Assembly (NCBI RefSeq): GCF_958979055.1
Contig: NC_084889.1
Span: 2,790,001-2,854,000 of the forward strand
Direction of reading: 5' to 3'
Length of the DNA: 64,000 bases
Source: Alnus glutinosa
Taxonomy: Eukaryota > Streptophyta > Magnoliopsida > Fagales > Betulaceae
The notes under the pieces were generated by a model. The model was given only the letters and a program-made list of their open reading frames with translations, was not told where the DNA came from and ran no database searches. The position numbers and the translations under genes are program-made. Below are positions 23,955-35,760 of the stretch, piece by piece (within the stretch, counting starts at the first letter, position 1; the number at the start of each line of letters is the position of its first letter).

Positions 23955-26900
23955 TTAGAATTTTATCAAGCCCAAGTTCTTCAGCCAGTGAAGCATTTCT
24001 TCTAGTCCATCTTTCAAGCTTCTAGGGTTATAATCCAACTCTACTTTGGACTTCTCACAGGAATATGCCCACTGATGTCTTAAAACGTCCACAGCCTGCT
24101 CCAAGATCGAACAAAAGAGAAACTGTAAGAATGCATTGTAAACTAAACGAAGAAAAGTAATGTCAAAAGACTAATAGGAAGCAGGACAATGCCCATTGAG
24201 CCAAGTGACACCTTTACTCGTATAAGAATGGGTGGGGGGTAGTCCCATTGAATGTGTGAGTTGTTTCTGAGTGCCACATCAACCAGTGTAAAGTGGGTGT
24301 CATAAAATTGGTGTGAAGAAGATATTTATTCTTAGTTAAAAACATTAGCCATTTTCTTTCCTTATTAGTCCAATAAATAAAATATTGATATTCGGCATTA
24401 GATTGTACGTTTGAATATCACGAAGAATTCTCTCTTAATGGTTTACTAAGCACTGATACACTGTAAGAGTAAAAGGCAATTTCAAAAACCACAGAGCATA
24501 CCGGGGGGCTGATCAGAGGAAGCTTTCCCGTAATTCGTGAGAAAAGAACCGAGACCTGGCCATATGCCTCGAGCACCAAAAAGGGGATGTTAAACATAGG
24601 CTTTTGTGTCTCAGTGATGATAGCAGCTATATCGAAAACATGCCTGAATGATGCATTCTCTCCTGTCAGTAGATATCTTTCACCAGGTCGTCCCTTGTTC
24701 ATTGCTGCAATATGCCCCTCTACCACGTCATCAACATGGCTGAAAGAAAATCTATCATTTCCAGACCCTATATAGCCAGGTAACCGCCAATTAAAGCGTT
24801 CAACAATCTGAATGAGGAAATACAGTAACATCAAATGTAGAAGTTAGTAAGAAATATGCATCTCGTTGATGAAACAAGCAAAGATACTCCAGTGAAGTTG
24901 CAGGTAATATTCTCTGAGACTTGCACCAAAGGTTAGAAAACAAGTAAAGTAAAAACACGAAGACACAACAATTAACGTCTCTTACTGGGATTTTTTATTT
25001 AGTCAATTCACCAGGTATTTCTTACTGGGTTAGAAATGGATCTTACCAAGTGTAGTTCCCACCAAGCGAGAGTCCTAGACTAAGTTTTGCATAGAATGAA
25101 GTGTTTTCTCCAAAGACTCAAGCTCACGCACTTGCACTTGATAATCAAAAAGGTTTTATGATTGTATAAGGCCACGGCTTATTCACAGCTTTTATTTTTA
25201 TATTTTTTTGATAAGTACTTATTCACAGCTTTTATTAAAGCGCAACTTTCACATTCAGCACAAAGAACCAAAAGCCTCTCCCTAAATGCAAATCTCTCAA
25301 GTCATCCAGAAATACCAGGGGTTGGGGAAGATGTACATGAGAATCACCTTGTTAACATGGTCAACCAAAATTTCCATAATCAAACATCGCATAAAGGATA
25401 AGGACAAAAAAAAAAAACCCACATCGAAACATAGTAAATATTAGGGAAAAATACTATAGAGGTATGTGGGGTTTGACCTTTTATCAAATCACTCCATAAA
25501 ATTTAAAATTTATCAAATCTCTCTCCTTAAGGTATGCTCTATTATCAAATTGTTCCCTTCGTACATCTGTTGTTAGGATTTTTAACGAAAATTATGACTA
25601 GTAGGCACGAGACCAAATCAGCCCCAATAAAATAACTCCATGCATATAGAAGTGTCATATCAGCTTGACATATGAAAACAAAAACAAAAACAAAAAATGT
25701 AATATAATATAATAAAAAAAACAATAATAATAAAAAATAAAAAAAGGGGGGGAGAGAGGCAGGTTGGGTGGCCAATTCACTAGGCCCCCACCAACAAAGG
25801 GGGTGGGTTGTGGCCACCCACGACCCACAAAGTCCTATCCACCCACGCCCACTGGCGGCATGCGTGGTGGGACTCACCCACAACCTTACACACAGAGGAG
25901 GGTGTGAGTGGGTCACTCCACACCCAGCCACACCCTCACTGGCTGAGGAGGTGGTGGGACGACTTAACCTCCCGCCCCCCTTCTCTATCTGGCGGCTGCC
26001 AGTAGGCATAGGTGGGTGGGTCGACCCATCCGCACCCTCCATGGGGTGGTGGGGCCGCCCACCCACCTCCCTCTCCCCTTTTTTTCTCTATTTTTTCTTT
26101 TTATCTTTCTTTGTTTTTTGGGCCATGTGTCAAGCTAATGTGACACTGCTGTACACTTAACATGTTTTATTAGGGTTGATGTGGTCTTACGCCTGTGACA
26201 TAATTTTCGTTAAAAACAGTAATGGCAGTGTCACGCGCCTAGGTAGTTTAAAAGGATAATATAGCACTTGTGGTGCCTAGGTAATTTATAAAGATAACAT
26301 AGCACTTCGAGAGGCTAATCCTCCACACACATAAGCACACGGCTCTATGTTTCAATCCTCAAAATTGATGCTTCTTTCATTAACTGCTGTCTTTAAATAC
26401 ACAAATGAACTAACCCACTAACATAGCTGAAGGTAACTGCCATGCGTGGCTGATACCCACTAACCCATTACTAATCCAACCCACTTATAATTAACTGACC
26501 ACTACACTAATGGACTGACCCACTACACTATGGGCATTCAGCCCTTACCACGTTCCAGTAGCATCCAGAACTCTTTAGGGAAATGGAAAACAATACACAA
26601 CTGACCCACTAAACTGAACACAATAACACGAACACCCTCCAGCTGGTGCGCATGCTCCTAGCTTGTCCAATGTAGGAGAAGACACCATCAACGGTCCTTG
26701 AGCCCTGGCATCAAGGGAACCTGTCCGAGTATTACACTGCCAGTCCCCCATTGTCTAGCAGCTTCTATCCCAAAAAAAACTCTGTCCTTCTCCTCAGGAA
26801 CACAGTAGGATTAGGGCTCCTAACAGGCAGGTCTACGGACGGAACAATTTGACAACGGAGCATATCTTGAAGAATGATTTGATAACTTTTAAAGCCATGG

Positions 26901-28429
26901 CACGTTTGGATGTTCGCTTTTTTTTTTTTTTTTTCTTTTGATAAGAAGTAAAATCTGCAAACATTGTGAGGGCATTACAGGCAGCAGAAACATGTTGTTT
27001 CAAGGTTTAAGCTGCAAAGCGGATCCCAACAATTATGTTCGCTTTTTTAAAATCTAAATTCAACTATAATTCAAATTCCGAGGCAAAATAAAATTGAAAA
27101 AGATGTTTTGATGGTTTGACTTCCTAAAACAAAATTAGAAAAAGTTACATAAAATCTAATTTGTTTTTAAAAAATTGCGAATACCAAAACAATTTATTTT
27201 TGAAGAACAATGCACCCAAACATCAAAAGGTGAACTCCATGGACCTCTACAATATTTTCCCTAAATATTATGACATAATCAATAACATTTCTTTTTGAGA
27301 CCCAATCATGCAATAAATATCTACCATCTCTATGAATCATTGAAAAACACCAATAACTTCCATTGAATTGCATATTCCTAGTCAGGCAAGCCTACTAATT
27401 TCAACATCATGTACTTCTTCTTTTTTTTTTGAAGGGTTCAACATCATGTACTGCTAACCAAGAAACTAACCACAAGAAACGATAATCATACCATTAGAGC
27501 AACGATATTTCCGGCAGTGACCTTGCCCGGTCCGTAAATAACTCCAGGATAAACCGGCACAATAGGAATCCCCTCCGAGGCAGCCTGTATCGCAATTTTA
27601 TCGGCCAAGACCTTCGATTTCTCATACTCCGTACAGAAAAACTTCTCGTGATGAACCTGCCATCACAATTTTCTTGTTCTAAGAAATACATCCTTGACTA
27701 AGGTTAGGGAAAAAAAAAAAATCAAAGTCAAAATCAAGATTAAATCTTCGTACTTGTTTCTCATCAGCAACGTGTCCATCGGTGGGCCCAAGAGCAAAAA
27801 ACGACGACGTGTATATAAGCTTTTCGATTGTTGTCGTCTCTCTCACTGCTTGTAACACATTCTTCAATCCTTCAACATTCACCTGGTAACAACTAAATTA
27901 GTGATAGAATCTTAATTAAACGATTAAATTTCTGAAATAAGAAGTAATTTAAACATGGTATCAGATCTGTCAATGTTAAACTTGAAGTCAAAAGCCTGTT
28001 TTGATTGCAAAGAAAAATTCAAAACAAACGGAGCGTAAACGAAATTCAAATGAGGTTTCAGAGAATCTTGTGGAGTGATGAACTTACGGATAAGAATCTA
28101 GAAGGATCGGGAAGCCAGGGCTCGACCAGAGCGGCAGCGTGGAAAATGACGTGGCAGCCAGAGAAGGCGGCGAGGAGGGACGGGTAGTCTGTCACATCGC
28201 CGTAGACGATTTCCAACGCGCCGCTATCGGTGGTGGGCGGAGGGAGGGACGAGAGGTCGCTGGTGCGCCGGACCAAGGCCCGGACCGAGTGACCTCGTCG
28301 CAGCAGCGCGTGGCACAGTCTCCCCCCTAGGAAACCGGACGCCCCGGTCACTAATACCTTCATGGCTTCATAGTTGGTCAGGGACTCAGGGAGATCAATG
28401 AATGGCCTTTGCTGTGGTCCCGCGGACAT
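23955..28429 (-). CDS. FLDH: Farnesol dehydrogenase-like SDR (FLDH)
   Basis: An extended short-chain dehydrogenase/reductase closest by memory to Arabidopsis At4g33360, an NAD-dependent farnesol dehydrogenase that oxidises farnesol to farnesal and dampens ABA responses. Five exons are 28088-28429, 27754-27882, 27492-27656, 24502-24807 and 23955-24095, all GT-AG and phase 0. The Rossmann motif is VTGASGFLGG (27-36 counting from the ATG at 28427-28429). A second ATG at 28361-28363 (MKVLVTG) has a better start context and would give 338 rather than 360 residues. The catalytic set is visible: YTSSFF (Ser140/141) and Tyr168-xxx-Lys172 in TEYEKSK. The block RFSFSHVDDVVEGHIAAM and the end in NPRSLKDGLEEMLHWLKNLG are family hallmarks. 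Intron 3 is 2.7 kb and hosts several insertions. Dihydroflavonol reductase-like enzymes share the fold, but the end-to-end match favours FLDH. Confidence 0.9.
25197..25217 (-). mobile_element. 21-bp LINE-tail insertion in FLDH intron 3
   Basis: The 21 bases between two perfect 19-bp copies of CTTATTCACAGCTTTTATT (25178-25196 and 25218-25236) read, on the minus strand, TACTTATC followed by an A-rich tail. That is the same 3' terminus as the LINE-derived element ending at 14272. It is a complete retroposition event that delivered only the tail. Confidence 0.85.
25445..26310. mobile_element. GC-cored long-hairpin (foldback) element in FLDH intron 3
   Basis: The two halves are imperfect inverted copies. 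'tttttaacgaaaattatg' at about 25577 mirrors 26200, 'cagcttgacatatg' at about 25662 mirrors 26125, and the GC-rich cores 'gggtgggttgtggcc' and its inverse meet in the middle. Arms are over 300 bp. The long frames seen through the centre on both strands (25545-26066 minus, 25768-26160 plus) follow from the GC-rich palindrome and match nothing. A half copy of a related element lies at about 53580-53800. Confidence 0.65.
26924..27033 (-). mobile_element. 5'-truncated LINE tail with 14-bp target duplication
   Basis: About 110 bp that on the minus strand end in 'acttcttatcaaaag' plus oligo(A), flanked by ATGTTCGCTTTTTT at 26910-26923 and 27034-27047. It sits in FLDH intron 3. Confidence 0.7.
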
Positions 28430-30748
28430 GGGATATTGGATAATGGATAGAATCAAATTAAGGAAAAACAGCAAGCAAAGTATACGTTTATTTTAGAAGG
28501 GACTTTTTTCTTTATGTTAATAATAGTTATTGGTTTTCCTTTTTTATTCCTTAATTCCTTTACAAGTTTACATGTCATTAATGGCTAAAATGTTAATGGC
28601 TACATTCAGATTACATGTCATTAATCATGTTAACTATTAAAATGTAAATTGTCACATTAATTAACACTTATTTCTTATATTATATGGTATATGAATTATT
28701 ATGTAAATTTGTAAGAAATTCATAATAAAAATTATAATACTCTTGAGTATTTTTCTGATGATAAATGCCTCATTACATTCAGAAAGGTTATTTCATTTTT
28801 TCTTCTAGATATGACTCGTCTTATTTTTTTTCTTCATTCTTCCTTCGGAGATTTGTGAATTCCATTGTGCTAAAAGTATGACTACAAAAAGTAGTTCAGT
28901 CGGTCGAAAACCATATCTTATGAAATAAAAGTCATGGTTCAAATTTCACTTCCCATTTCCTCCTCCCATTGGTTGGTTATGTTAAAAAATAAAAATAAAA
29001 AATCAGCACTTTTGTGAAGCTCTATGATGGGGGTGGCCAGATCGACTAATAGGTAGTAAGGAAAGTCTCTATCGACGTCGATTTGGTAAGCGGTATTGTT
29101 GTCCGTCGTTGCTACCGATAGCTTGTAACTCCTCTTCGACGCCACAGTTGAAGACCAATCACCAAGTACTTCCCCAATTCTCCTTCTATCTCTCTTCGGT
29201 TTTTGCTTTACTCCTTTGAAGTTTAATTTCTTCTCATTCCATTAATGGCTTCTCGTTTCTAGGTTCTCTTACTAATTCAAAAAACTTAACTGCTCCGGTT
29301 TGACACTTTTCATACCTTTCTTATTTGCTATAAATTAAGCATGCAAACATGCACATTACATATGTAACCCGCTAATTTAATGTATTTAACTTTACTCTGA
29401 TTTGTTATTCACCATACGTCAAACATTTCGGTGTATAATCAATAATGTAATTAGTAATTTTCTAAATGTCTATCTCATTGGGAAATGATAGAAAATTAAG
29501 GGAAGAATGGTTTGCAACAAGATAGATGATGATTGTAACAATATTAGTTGTTTGTGTTATTTTTTAATTGGTTACTGTGTTTATGTTTTGATTTATTTGG
29601 TCATTGAAGGGATCAAATGGAATGAATTGAAAGATTACCCATGTTGGAGGTGGCTCATGGGATGGTTGTTGGGTTTTGATTTACTTGTTTTGTTTGAGTC
29701 TTGTGACTTTGTGTAACTGTGTTGATAATTATTGTTTTGAGAGTAATTGTGTGTAATCATTACTCATTAGTGTGTTGTATTGTTGTTTACTTTTGGAAAT
29801 TTATGTTTAATTGCTATGTAGAATGTGTTTGTGCCTTGATAGATGCTTTGTTGCTTTAACAATTATTCTATGTGGTCTCATTTTGAATTGAACCTATAGT
29901 TGTGTGAATAACAATAGCAGTTTACAAAGTTCCGCCCTTTAGAAATTTTCTGTTAAATTGGTATTGTAACTATTGTTAAATTATTTTTGTGAATAACAAT
30001 ACCAGTTTAGAAATGTTAATACCTTAAAAATTTTATACGCATGAAGCTAAAGCACGATAATAAACTCATTATCTTTCAATAATCAATAAGTTCAACTAAA
30101 ATTTGAAGTAGACAGTTTTATCCACCGCCTACCAGTGGCGATGATGGTAGTCGAGATAGCCGTTGTCGGGATGAAGTCGGTGAAATGACCGACTTCATCG
30201 GAGGGTAGGCAAAAGACCCCCTATCGCTACCGATTCCTTGATACCCACCCCTAGATGGTATTATTTAGTAATGCTATTCTTTACGCTCATTTTACATCGG
30301 CTGACGTAGTGTATTTTGAGTAATTTTTCTTATGTATTTTTTAATAGCTGACATGAAAATTCATTTAAAATATGTCAACTCAGCCGATGTGAAATGGATG
30401 TGGTCTAGACACATTACAGTCATGTTGCTATGTGAGTTCTATACTTGTGGAATCACATTTACACTTCAACCTTATTCGCAATACAGTGATTATTACATCA
30501 AAATCCTGTGTTATGTTGAGCTCGTGCAGTCAAAGATGCAACATTTTTATGTCTCAGAGACGCCATAAGCTCAAAACTATGCCACATTCTTATTGATTAC
30601 AAAACAGCCCATCATATACATTTCACAACCAAATTACTCTTTCTTTCTTTCTTTTTTCCTTTAGCTTCTCTCTGGGGCTCTTTGTGGAGTCCACGAGCAG
30701 AGTGCTTTGGACGCAGACTCATAGACGCCCCAAGTTTTCAGTGAGAAA
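28430..30748. other. Intergenic DNA between FLDH and the DUF829 gene
   Basis: Apart from the SINE copy listed below, nothing here is recognisable as a gene. The segment of about 29020-30260 starts 'tgggggtggcc' and ends 'acccacccctaga', which might be the weak inverted ends of an old hAT-like element; the frame at 29507-29716 inside it matches nothing I know. Confidence 0.35.
28875..29002 (+). mobile_element. tRNA-derived SINE, copy 1
   Basis: Internal Pol III promoter-like boxes TAGTTCAGTCGG (28892-28903, A box) and GGTTCAAATTT (28936-28946, B box) are spaced as in a tRNA. A short body ends in ATGTTAAAAAATA and an A-rich tail. A second copy with the same order and the same end is on the minus strand near 40.8 kb. 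The tRNA part cannot fold as an intact tRNA. Confidence 0.65.
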
Positions 30749-33700
30749 TTATAGTCGTGAGCGACGTAAGCATTTGATGGGATTAAACGGAGTATGCCTC
30801 CTTGTGGAAGTAAATGGTTTGATATCCCAATCTTCGACATCCTGGGGAACACAGACGTCAAAGAGGATTTGACCGAGAACACCATGAGCGCTAATGCTTG
30901 GTAGACTATGCAGGTGGATTAAATCTTCCTTACGTTCATCTTGCACCGACCCAACATCTCTACTGCCGTAATACTCCATAGAACTGGAGGCGAAGTAATG
31001 GTCGCTTGGTCCGAGAGCAACTCCCTGAAAGTGGTTTGAGTTCTTCATTGCTTTCCTCATGTTGCAGATTGGCTCAGGGATCTCGTCATGTGTTCCCTCT
31101 ATGCCCATTCTCTCTCCTTCAAGTCGACGAATTCTTTGAGAATACACTTTAGCTGCCTTACCAAGGAGCTCGGTCAAAGCAGCTTTATAGTCGATCGGAT
31201 AATGTCGATAATGACCTGCGACAAGATTGAATCACATTATCATTTGAAATTATCATGGCAAGGTCTAGAGAAGTATTTGGAAATGAAACTACATCTACCA
31301 AGCATCATGACTGCACTCAAATACACAGTCAAAAACACTACAATCCTTTCCAGCAGTGGCAAAGAAATGTTAAATACACAGATTACCAGCCATTAAAACA
31401 CATCACTGATTTTGAGTGTATATTTGAAAATTAGGAGGAGAAAGTGAAATCAACTTCATTAAGTTTAGAAGCAGACCTACGTGAGGAGAGTCACTCCATT
31501 TCACTAGCTTAATGTCACCCCCAAGATCTTGTAGTCGTTGAGCAAAATTGCAGATAACTTCATACGGAGCAAGATCGTCATTTTCAGAGCATAAAATGAG
31601 ATATGGGGCCTGCATGCTCTGGAGAAAAACAAAGCTGAATAAATGCAGAAGGAAAGGAAGTGAAAACTTTGAATAATAGCAAGTCCTCATATACTTACAA
31701 CAGAAGCGTACAGAGTCTGCCAATACTCGGCGCGCTGTGATTCAAACCGGCTGAGGAAGAGGGTATCAAGACCAGAAGCAATGCCGTGGGCAATCCATGA
31801 TGCCAATCTTGGTGGATGGGAGATTTTGAGAACAGTTGGGTGAAGAACAAATTTTGTACCCAAATCACTGGTAAAATCCACGGGACTGGAATCATATATA
31901 TGCCCAGATATACAGTCTCTAACGAGTCGGAAGTCGTCCTTTAAAAGAAAATAAGAAATAATATCAAAAATTGCATTGGTGTTGAAGTTCTTACATAATA
32001 TGAGATTTAGCAAACATGGGACAAAATTCTTTTGCCTCCCCACAATAGACTGCTGGAGTGTAAACATAATGAGTTTTCACCGTTGTATGTATTTTAATGC
32101 TTTGTGTGATAGAATTGAGAATTTGAGATTATTATCCGTTTGATTGCAAAAGGGAATGGGTGGGAGTGGAGAAGAGAAGATGAGCATACCAGATTTTGTT
32201 GTCCTTCACACTTTCCCTCAATTATCTGCCACAGGAGGAAAATCTATTTAAATATCTATCACAAAAAAGAGGTTTTCCGATAGCCGCAATGATATCTTAT
32301 ACATACAGATTGCCTTGACTTTAGAAGAAATTACCTGAAGGACCTTGTACATGCAAGCTTTAGGACCACCAGAAAAAGAAGCAAGGACTACAGGGCATGG
32401 CCTAATCTTTAGCTCCTGCAGGTAAAAATATCAAAGAAGGAAATTGTTAGCTAACCTTATCCAATGAATGAAACTTCCAAAAACTTGAGCATGAGGAGTT
32501 CTAAAGTTTTACTTGTGAAAAAGGAGTATGAAGAGAGCTATCTTAGTTTAAAGGAAATCATTTGACAGTGGTACCAAACAATCATGCAAAAGGTAAACAC
32601 ATGCTAAAACTCTCTGCTTTCCATTTTTCAATTTTGCAAGGTCCCACCCAAATTGATGGCATTACAACTCAAGCAGGAATTCCAAAAGACCATAGTTCCA
32701 TAAGCATTCATTATGAACAGGTTAGAGAAATAACTAAACAAAACCTTTTCCCTGTTGTGTTTGGATAACTACAATAAGCACTGACCTGAACAAGTTCATT
32801 GAGAATGTCAGCTGCTAGAGTGGTGGCCTTCTCAGGGAGAAACCTGTACAGATTACAGATGATACAAAATCAATATGTGTCCATCACAGAGGGGAGTTAT
32901 AAAGGGAACCTTTAATTCTGATGGCAGCAACTGAATAGGAGGAAGAAACTGTATTCATTCTAACAAATATATCTAAGCTTATCAAGTCAACAAGAACTAA
33001 TCATATAGTTCTGAAAATGTAATTTTGAAAGCAATACTATAAGCTAGGCTACATATGCACCTCCCTGACTGCAAACTTTGCCAGTCAATACAGCGAGTTT
33101 GAAACTACCCCACCCCCCACCCCACGGCGGTGCCCGCGGGAAGAGAAAGGAGAAGTCTAGTGATTTATTAGCACGAGACTCTTATATCCATGTTAATGCC
33201 TTATAGTAAACCGGAAGTGACCGTTGTTTTATAATAGAACACATGATAAACACTTTCTTTTATTTTATTTTTAGTAAGTACATAATAGTCTATAAACTAT
33301 CATCATGAAGAATTATGGACCAGAGAGCAACAAATTTATCCCCGAATAGAGGAACAGATATATTTAATGCAGACATCCATAAAAAGAAAGAAAAAAACAC
33401 GTTTTCAAGTCACCAATTTGGAGCAAATAAAGTGCTCCATGCACATCAGCCAAGCAAAGACGACAAATTTGACTTGCGCTGAAATTTTTTGAATGGGGAT
33501 ACTCTGTTGGTGAACGCAGTTTACAAAATCTGAACCAAAACCAACCCAATTTAGAATCTTGTCCTTAAAGCTTTATAATTTACTAAAAAGTAAAAGAACA
33601 GCCTCTAGACCCATCTCATCTCCGATTAACAATACCCAGATTATCTAAGTAAAATTCAGCACCAAGGTGAAAATTTTCCACCAAAACCCATATTTCTTAA

Positions 33701-33975
33701 TACCCAAACAACCAATATTGCAGACTCATTCAAAAACCCAATCAAATCAACAAAAACTTACCAAATTTAAGAACACAAAAAGAATTGAGCACTCACAAAT
33801 TGAGAAACTCAGAGTGGCAGACGAGTGTCTTCCAGCCCAGAGACGAGTAGAGCTGCACGTAGCTCCTCAACTGCCTCTCCTGGCTCGACATCCATGCGAA
33901 TACCACCACTATGCCCTCTGTTTTCCCACTCATTTCACTTCTTCCCCAATAATATCTACCCCCAAATCCCCACAT
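30749..33975 (-). CDS. DUF829/TMEM53-like alpha/beta-hydrolase
   Basis: Seven exons: 33797-33975, 32786-32843, 32335-32415, 32190-32225, 31699-31938, 31477-31618 and 30749-31215. All junctions are GT-AG and the phases close to 400 residues. The start is the ATG of MWGFGGRYYWGR at 33973-33975, which matches the N-terminus I recall for Arabidopsis At3g19970; an inner ATG at 33931-33933 is possible. Family features are VVVFAWMSSQERQLRSYVQL, then a nucleophile-elbow-like SFSGGPKA (Ser94), CSENDDLAPY (Asp212/213) and DSPHVGHYRHYP (His244/247), giving a plausible Ser-Asp-His triad. Animal TMEM53 acts at the nuclear envelope. The plant proteins have no established substrate, so the hydrolase role is inferred. 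Exon 4 is only 36 nt. The C-terminal 100 residues after the hydrolase fold are Ser/Arg-rich and less conserved. Confidence 0.88.
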
Positions 33976-34297
33976 TTTCCTCCTCCTTTTCTTTCTTTTT
34001 CCCAAGAATTCAATTCCTGGAATCTATGTTCCAATTCTATGTCTGGGAAAAATGACCTTTTGGTCCTTTTGTGAAGAGAACTGGATTTCGATCAAAGGAG
34101 GAAAGATATAGATGACATGAGCTCTCTGGTTTTTTTCTTTTTGGTCTTTGTAAATTTGTAACTAAACAATTTGCAGCGTTTATATATGGGAGTGACCATC
34201 TCGGACTTTGGATTCGCTGCGGTCAGAAAGCCTGTAATTTCTGCAGACGCCATTCTCTACCAATTAAAACCTGCCACGTTATTTCAAATCCTTTCTC
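33976..34297. other. Promoter and leader of the DUF829 gene
   Basis: Short stretch upstream of the minus-strand start. It is CT/GA-mixed and has no clear TATA box. The next element starts at about 34298. Confidence 0.35.
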
Positions 34298-35577
34298 ATA
34301 ATTGCACCGCTGGTCTTTGGGTTGGCCTAAATTACAAATCATTCCCTGTGGTACAAAAATATCATAAAAAGTCCTTATGGTAAACTACAATTATGAATCA
34401 CTCCATGAACCTATTTTTCATCCACCAAGTTAAGAGAATCTGTTAGTAGATTACAATATAAATGATATTTATTAGGCTTGGCAATTCGAATTTGCGGATC
34501 GGGTTCGTGTAGACCCGGCCGACCTGATTATACAACCGGGTTCAACACGAACCTGACCCGATTAGTAATCGGGTCAAAACATGTAACCCGAACACGACCC
34601 GTTTATTACTCGAGGTTACCCAACATGACCCGATGAAACCGTACCCACCCCAAAACTGAAAACCCCAATTCGGCAATCAGCGTGTGGCGTGTCCATCGGC
34701 CACCCCAAAACGGCAGAACCCAATCATAGGAGAAAAGTTAGAAAACCAAACAACACAATCCGCGTGCCCACCGGCCAGGCGGCCACCCCAGAACGGCAGA
34801 ACCCCAATTCGACAAGGCTTGGAGTCTTGGATGGTTGGACCCTAAAAGATGGAGATCGGAGCAAATCATTGGCAAGGCTTGGATGGTTGGACCCTAAAAG
34901 ATGGAGATCGGAGCAAATCATTGGCAAGGCTTGGACGATTCCCTAATTCGACTGGGCTGAGGACGGAATCAACGGCGGTGGAGATCGGAGGGAAATTGGG
35001 AAAGAGCCATTGGAGACGATCAGACAATGCTTTTTTGGAGGGTTGCGTGCTGGAGCGCGGCTTTGACTTTGAGAGCTGAACTTCGACGGTCATGGCTGTG
35101 TGAACGATGAACGAGTGAAAATTATGATAAAACGAGTGATTGTGAAAGTGAAAACGAGTGATTGTGAAAGTGAAAAGGCACAGCAAGTCGGCTAGGTTTC
35201 CTGAAGGCTGAACCACTAAAGTTTTTTTTTTTTTTTTTTTAATATGTAACCGTGTTGTAATCGTGTTTGGCGAGTCAACTCGCAGGTTGACCCGTCAAAC
35301 CCGATAATCATAAACCCAAATAATGTATTTTAATGTCATGTTCGTATCGGATTCGCTAGTCGTATCAAAAATTGACAACTCTAATATTTATAAGTTATTT
35401 GACTTATTTATATGACGTGACAAACTAACAAATTCTATTAACTTAGTGGGCGAAAAACGGGTTCAGTGAGTGATTCGTAATTATAGTTTACCACAAGGAC
35501 CCTCCATAAACTTTTTGTACTACATGGAATGATTTGTAATTTAAGCCAACTTCATACACTAATGATGCAATTATCCC
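34298..35577. mobile_element. Foldback element split by a hAT insertion
   Basis: About 170 bp at 34298-34464 and 35392-35577 are inverted copies of each other, for example 'taaattacaaatcattcc' at 34330 against its inverse at 35530, and 'tggtaaactacaattatgaa' at 34378 against its inverse at 35478. Joined across the hAT insertion and its duplicated target, they make a MITE of about 360 bp with almost no loop. Confidence 0.7.
34473..35383. mobile_element. Non-autonomous hAT element, 911 bp
   Basis: Termini TAGGCTTGGCAATT and, inverted, TAGAGTTGTCAATT. It is flanked by a perfect 8-bp duplication ATATTTAT (34465-34472 and 35384-35391), the hAT signature. The sub-terminal regions are rich in 'gacccg/cgggtc' motifs, as in hAT transposase binding regions. 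The interior has a 52-bp tandem duplication (34827-34930) and a 23-bp one (35121-35174). No transposase is encoded. Confidence 0.8.
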
Positions 35578-35760
35578 TACAATTATTTATTCGAATTTAA
35601 GAGAATTTGAGCATATAATTGTAAGAGAGACCACTAATAGGACCTACCTGACCAAATAAGTAGTTGGACAACTCAATTTTTATTTGGTCAAATAAATTCT
35701 ATAAATGATTTTTTGTAATTACATGCACGAATTCTCCAAATCTTGAACAAATAATTGTAG
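35578..35760. mobile_element. MITE, 'ataattgtaRR' family, copy 2
   Basis: It starts TACAATTATTTATTCGAATT and ends with the inverse (TTGAACAAATAATTGTAG), with 'gagagaccactaataggacc' inside as in copy 1 at 21607. It directly abuts the foldback element to its left. Confidence 0.65.

Noticed and set aside
25545-26160. Frames of 173 codons (minus) and 130 codons (plus) through the FLDH intron
   Set aside because: They run through the GC-rich centre of a palindromic element, on both strands at once. The composition is repeat-driven and the region is an intron of FLDH.
28892-28946. Possible tRNA gene
   Set aside because: A and B boxes are present, but the flanks do not pair into an acceptor stem and a related diverged copy exists at 40.8 kb. 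It is a SINE head, not a tRNA gene.
29507-29716. 69-codon hydrophobic frame on the plus strand
   Set aside because: It is an isolated T/G-rich frame in AT-rich DNA with no splice partners, no homology I recognise and no conserved pattern.
29020-30260. Possible 1.2-kb hAT-like element
   Set aside because: Only the outermost ten bases look inverted (GGGGGTGG against its inverse in 'acccacccct'), with no clear 8-bp duplication.
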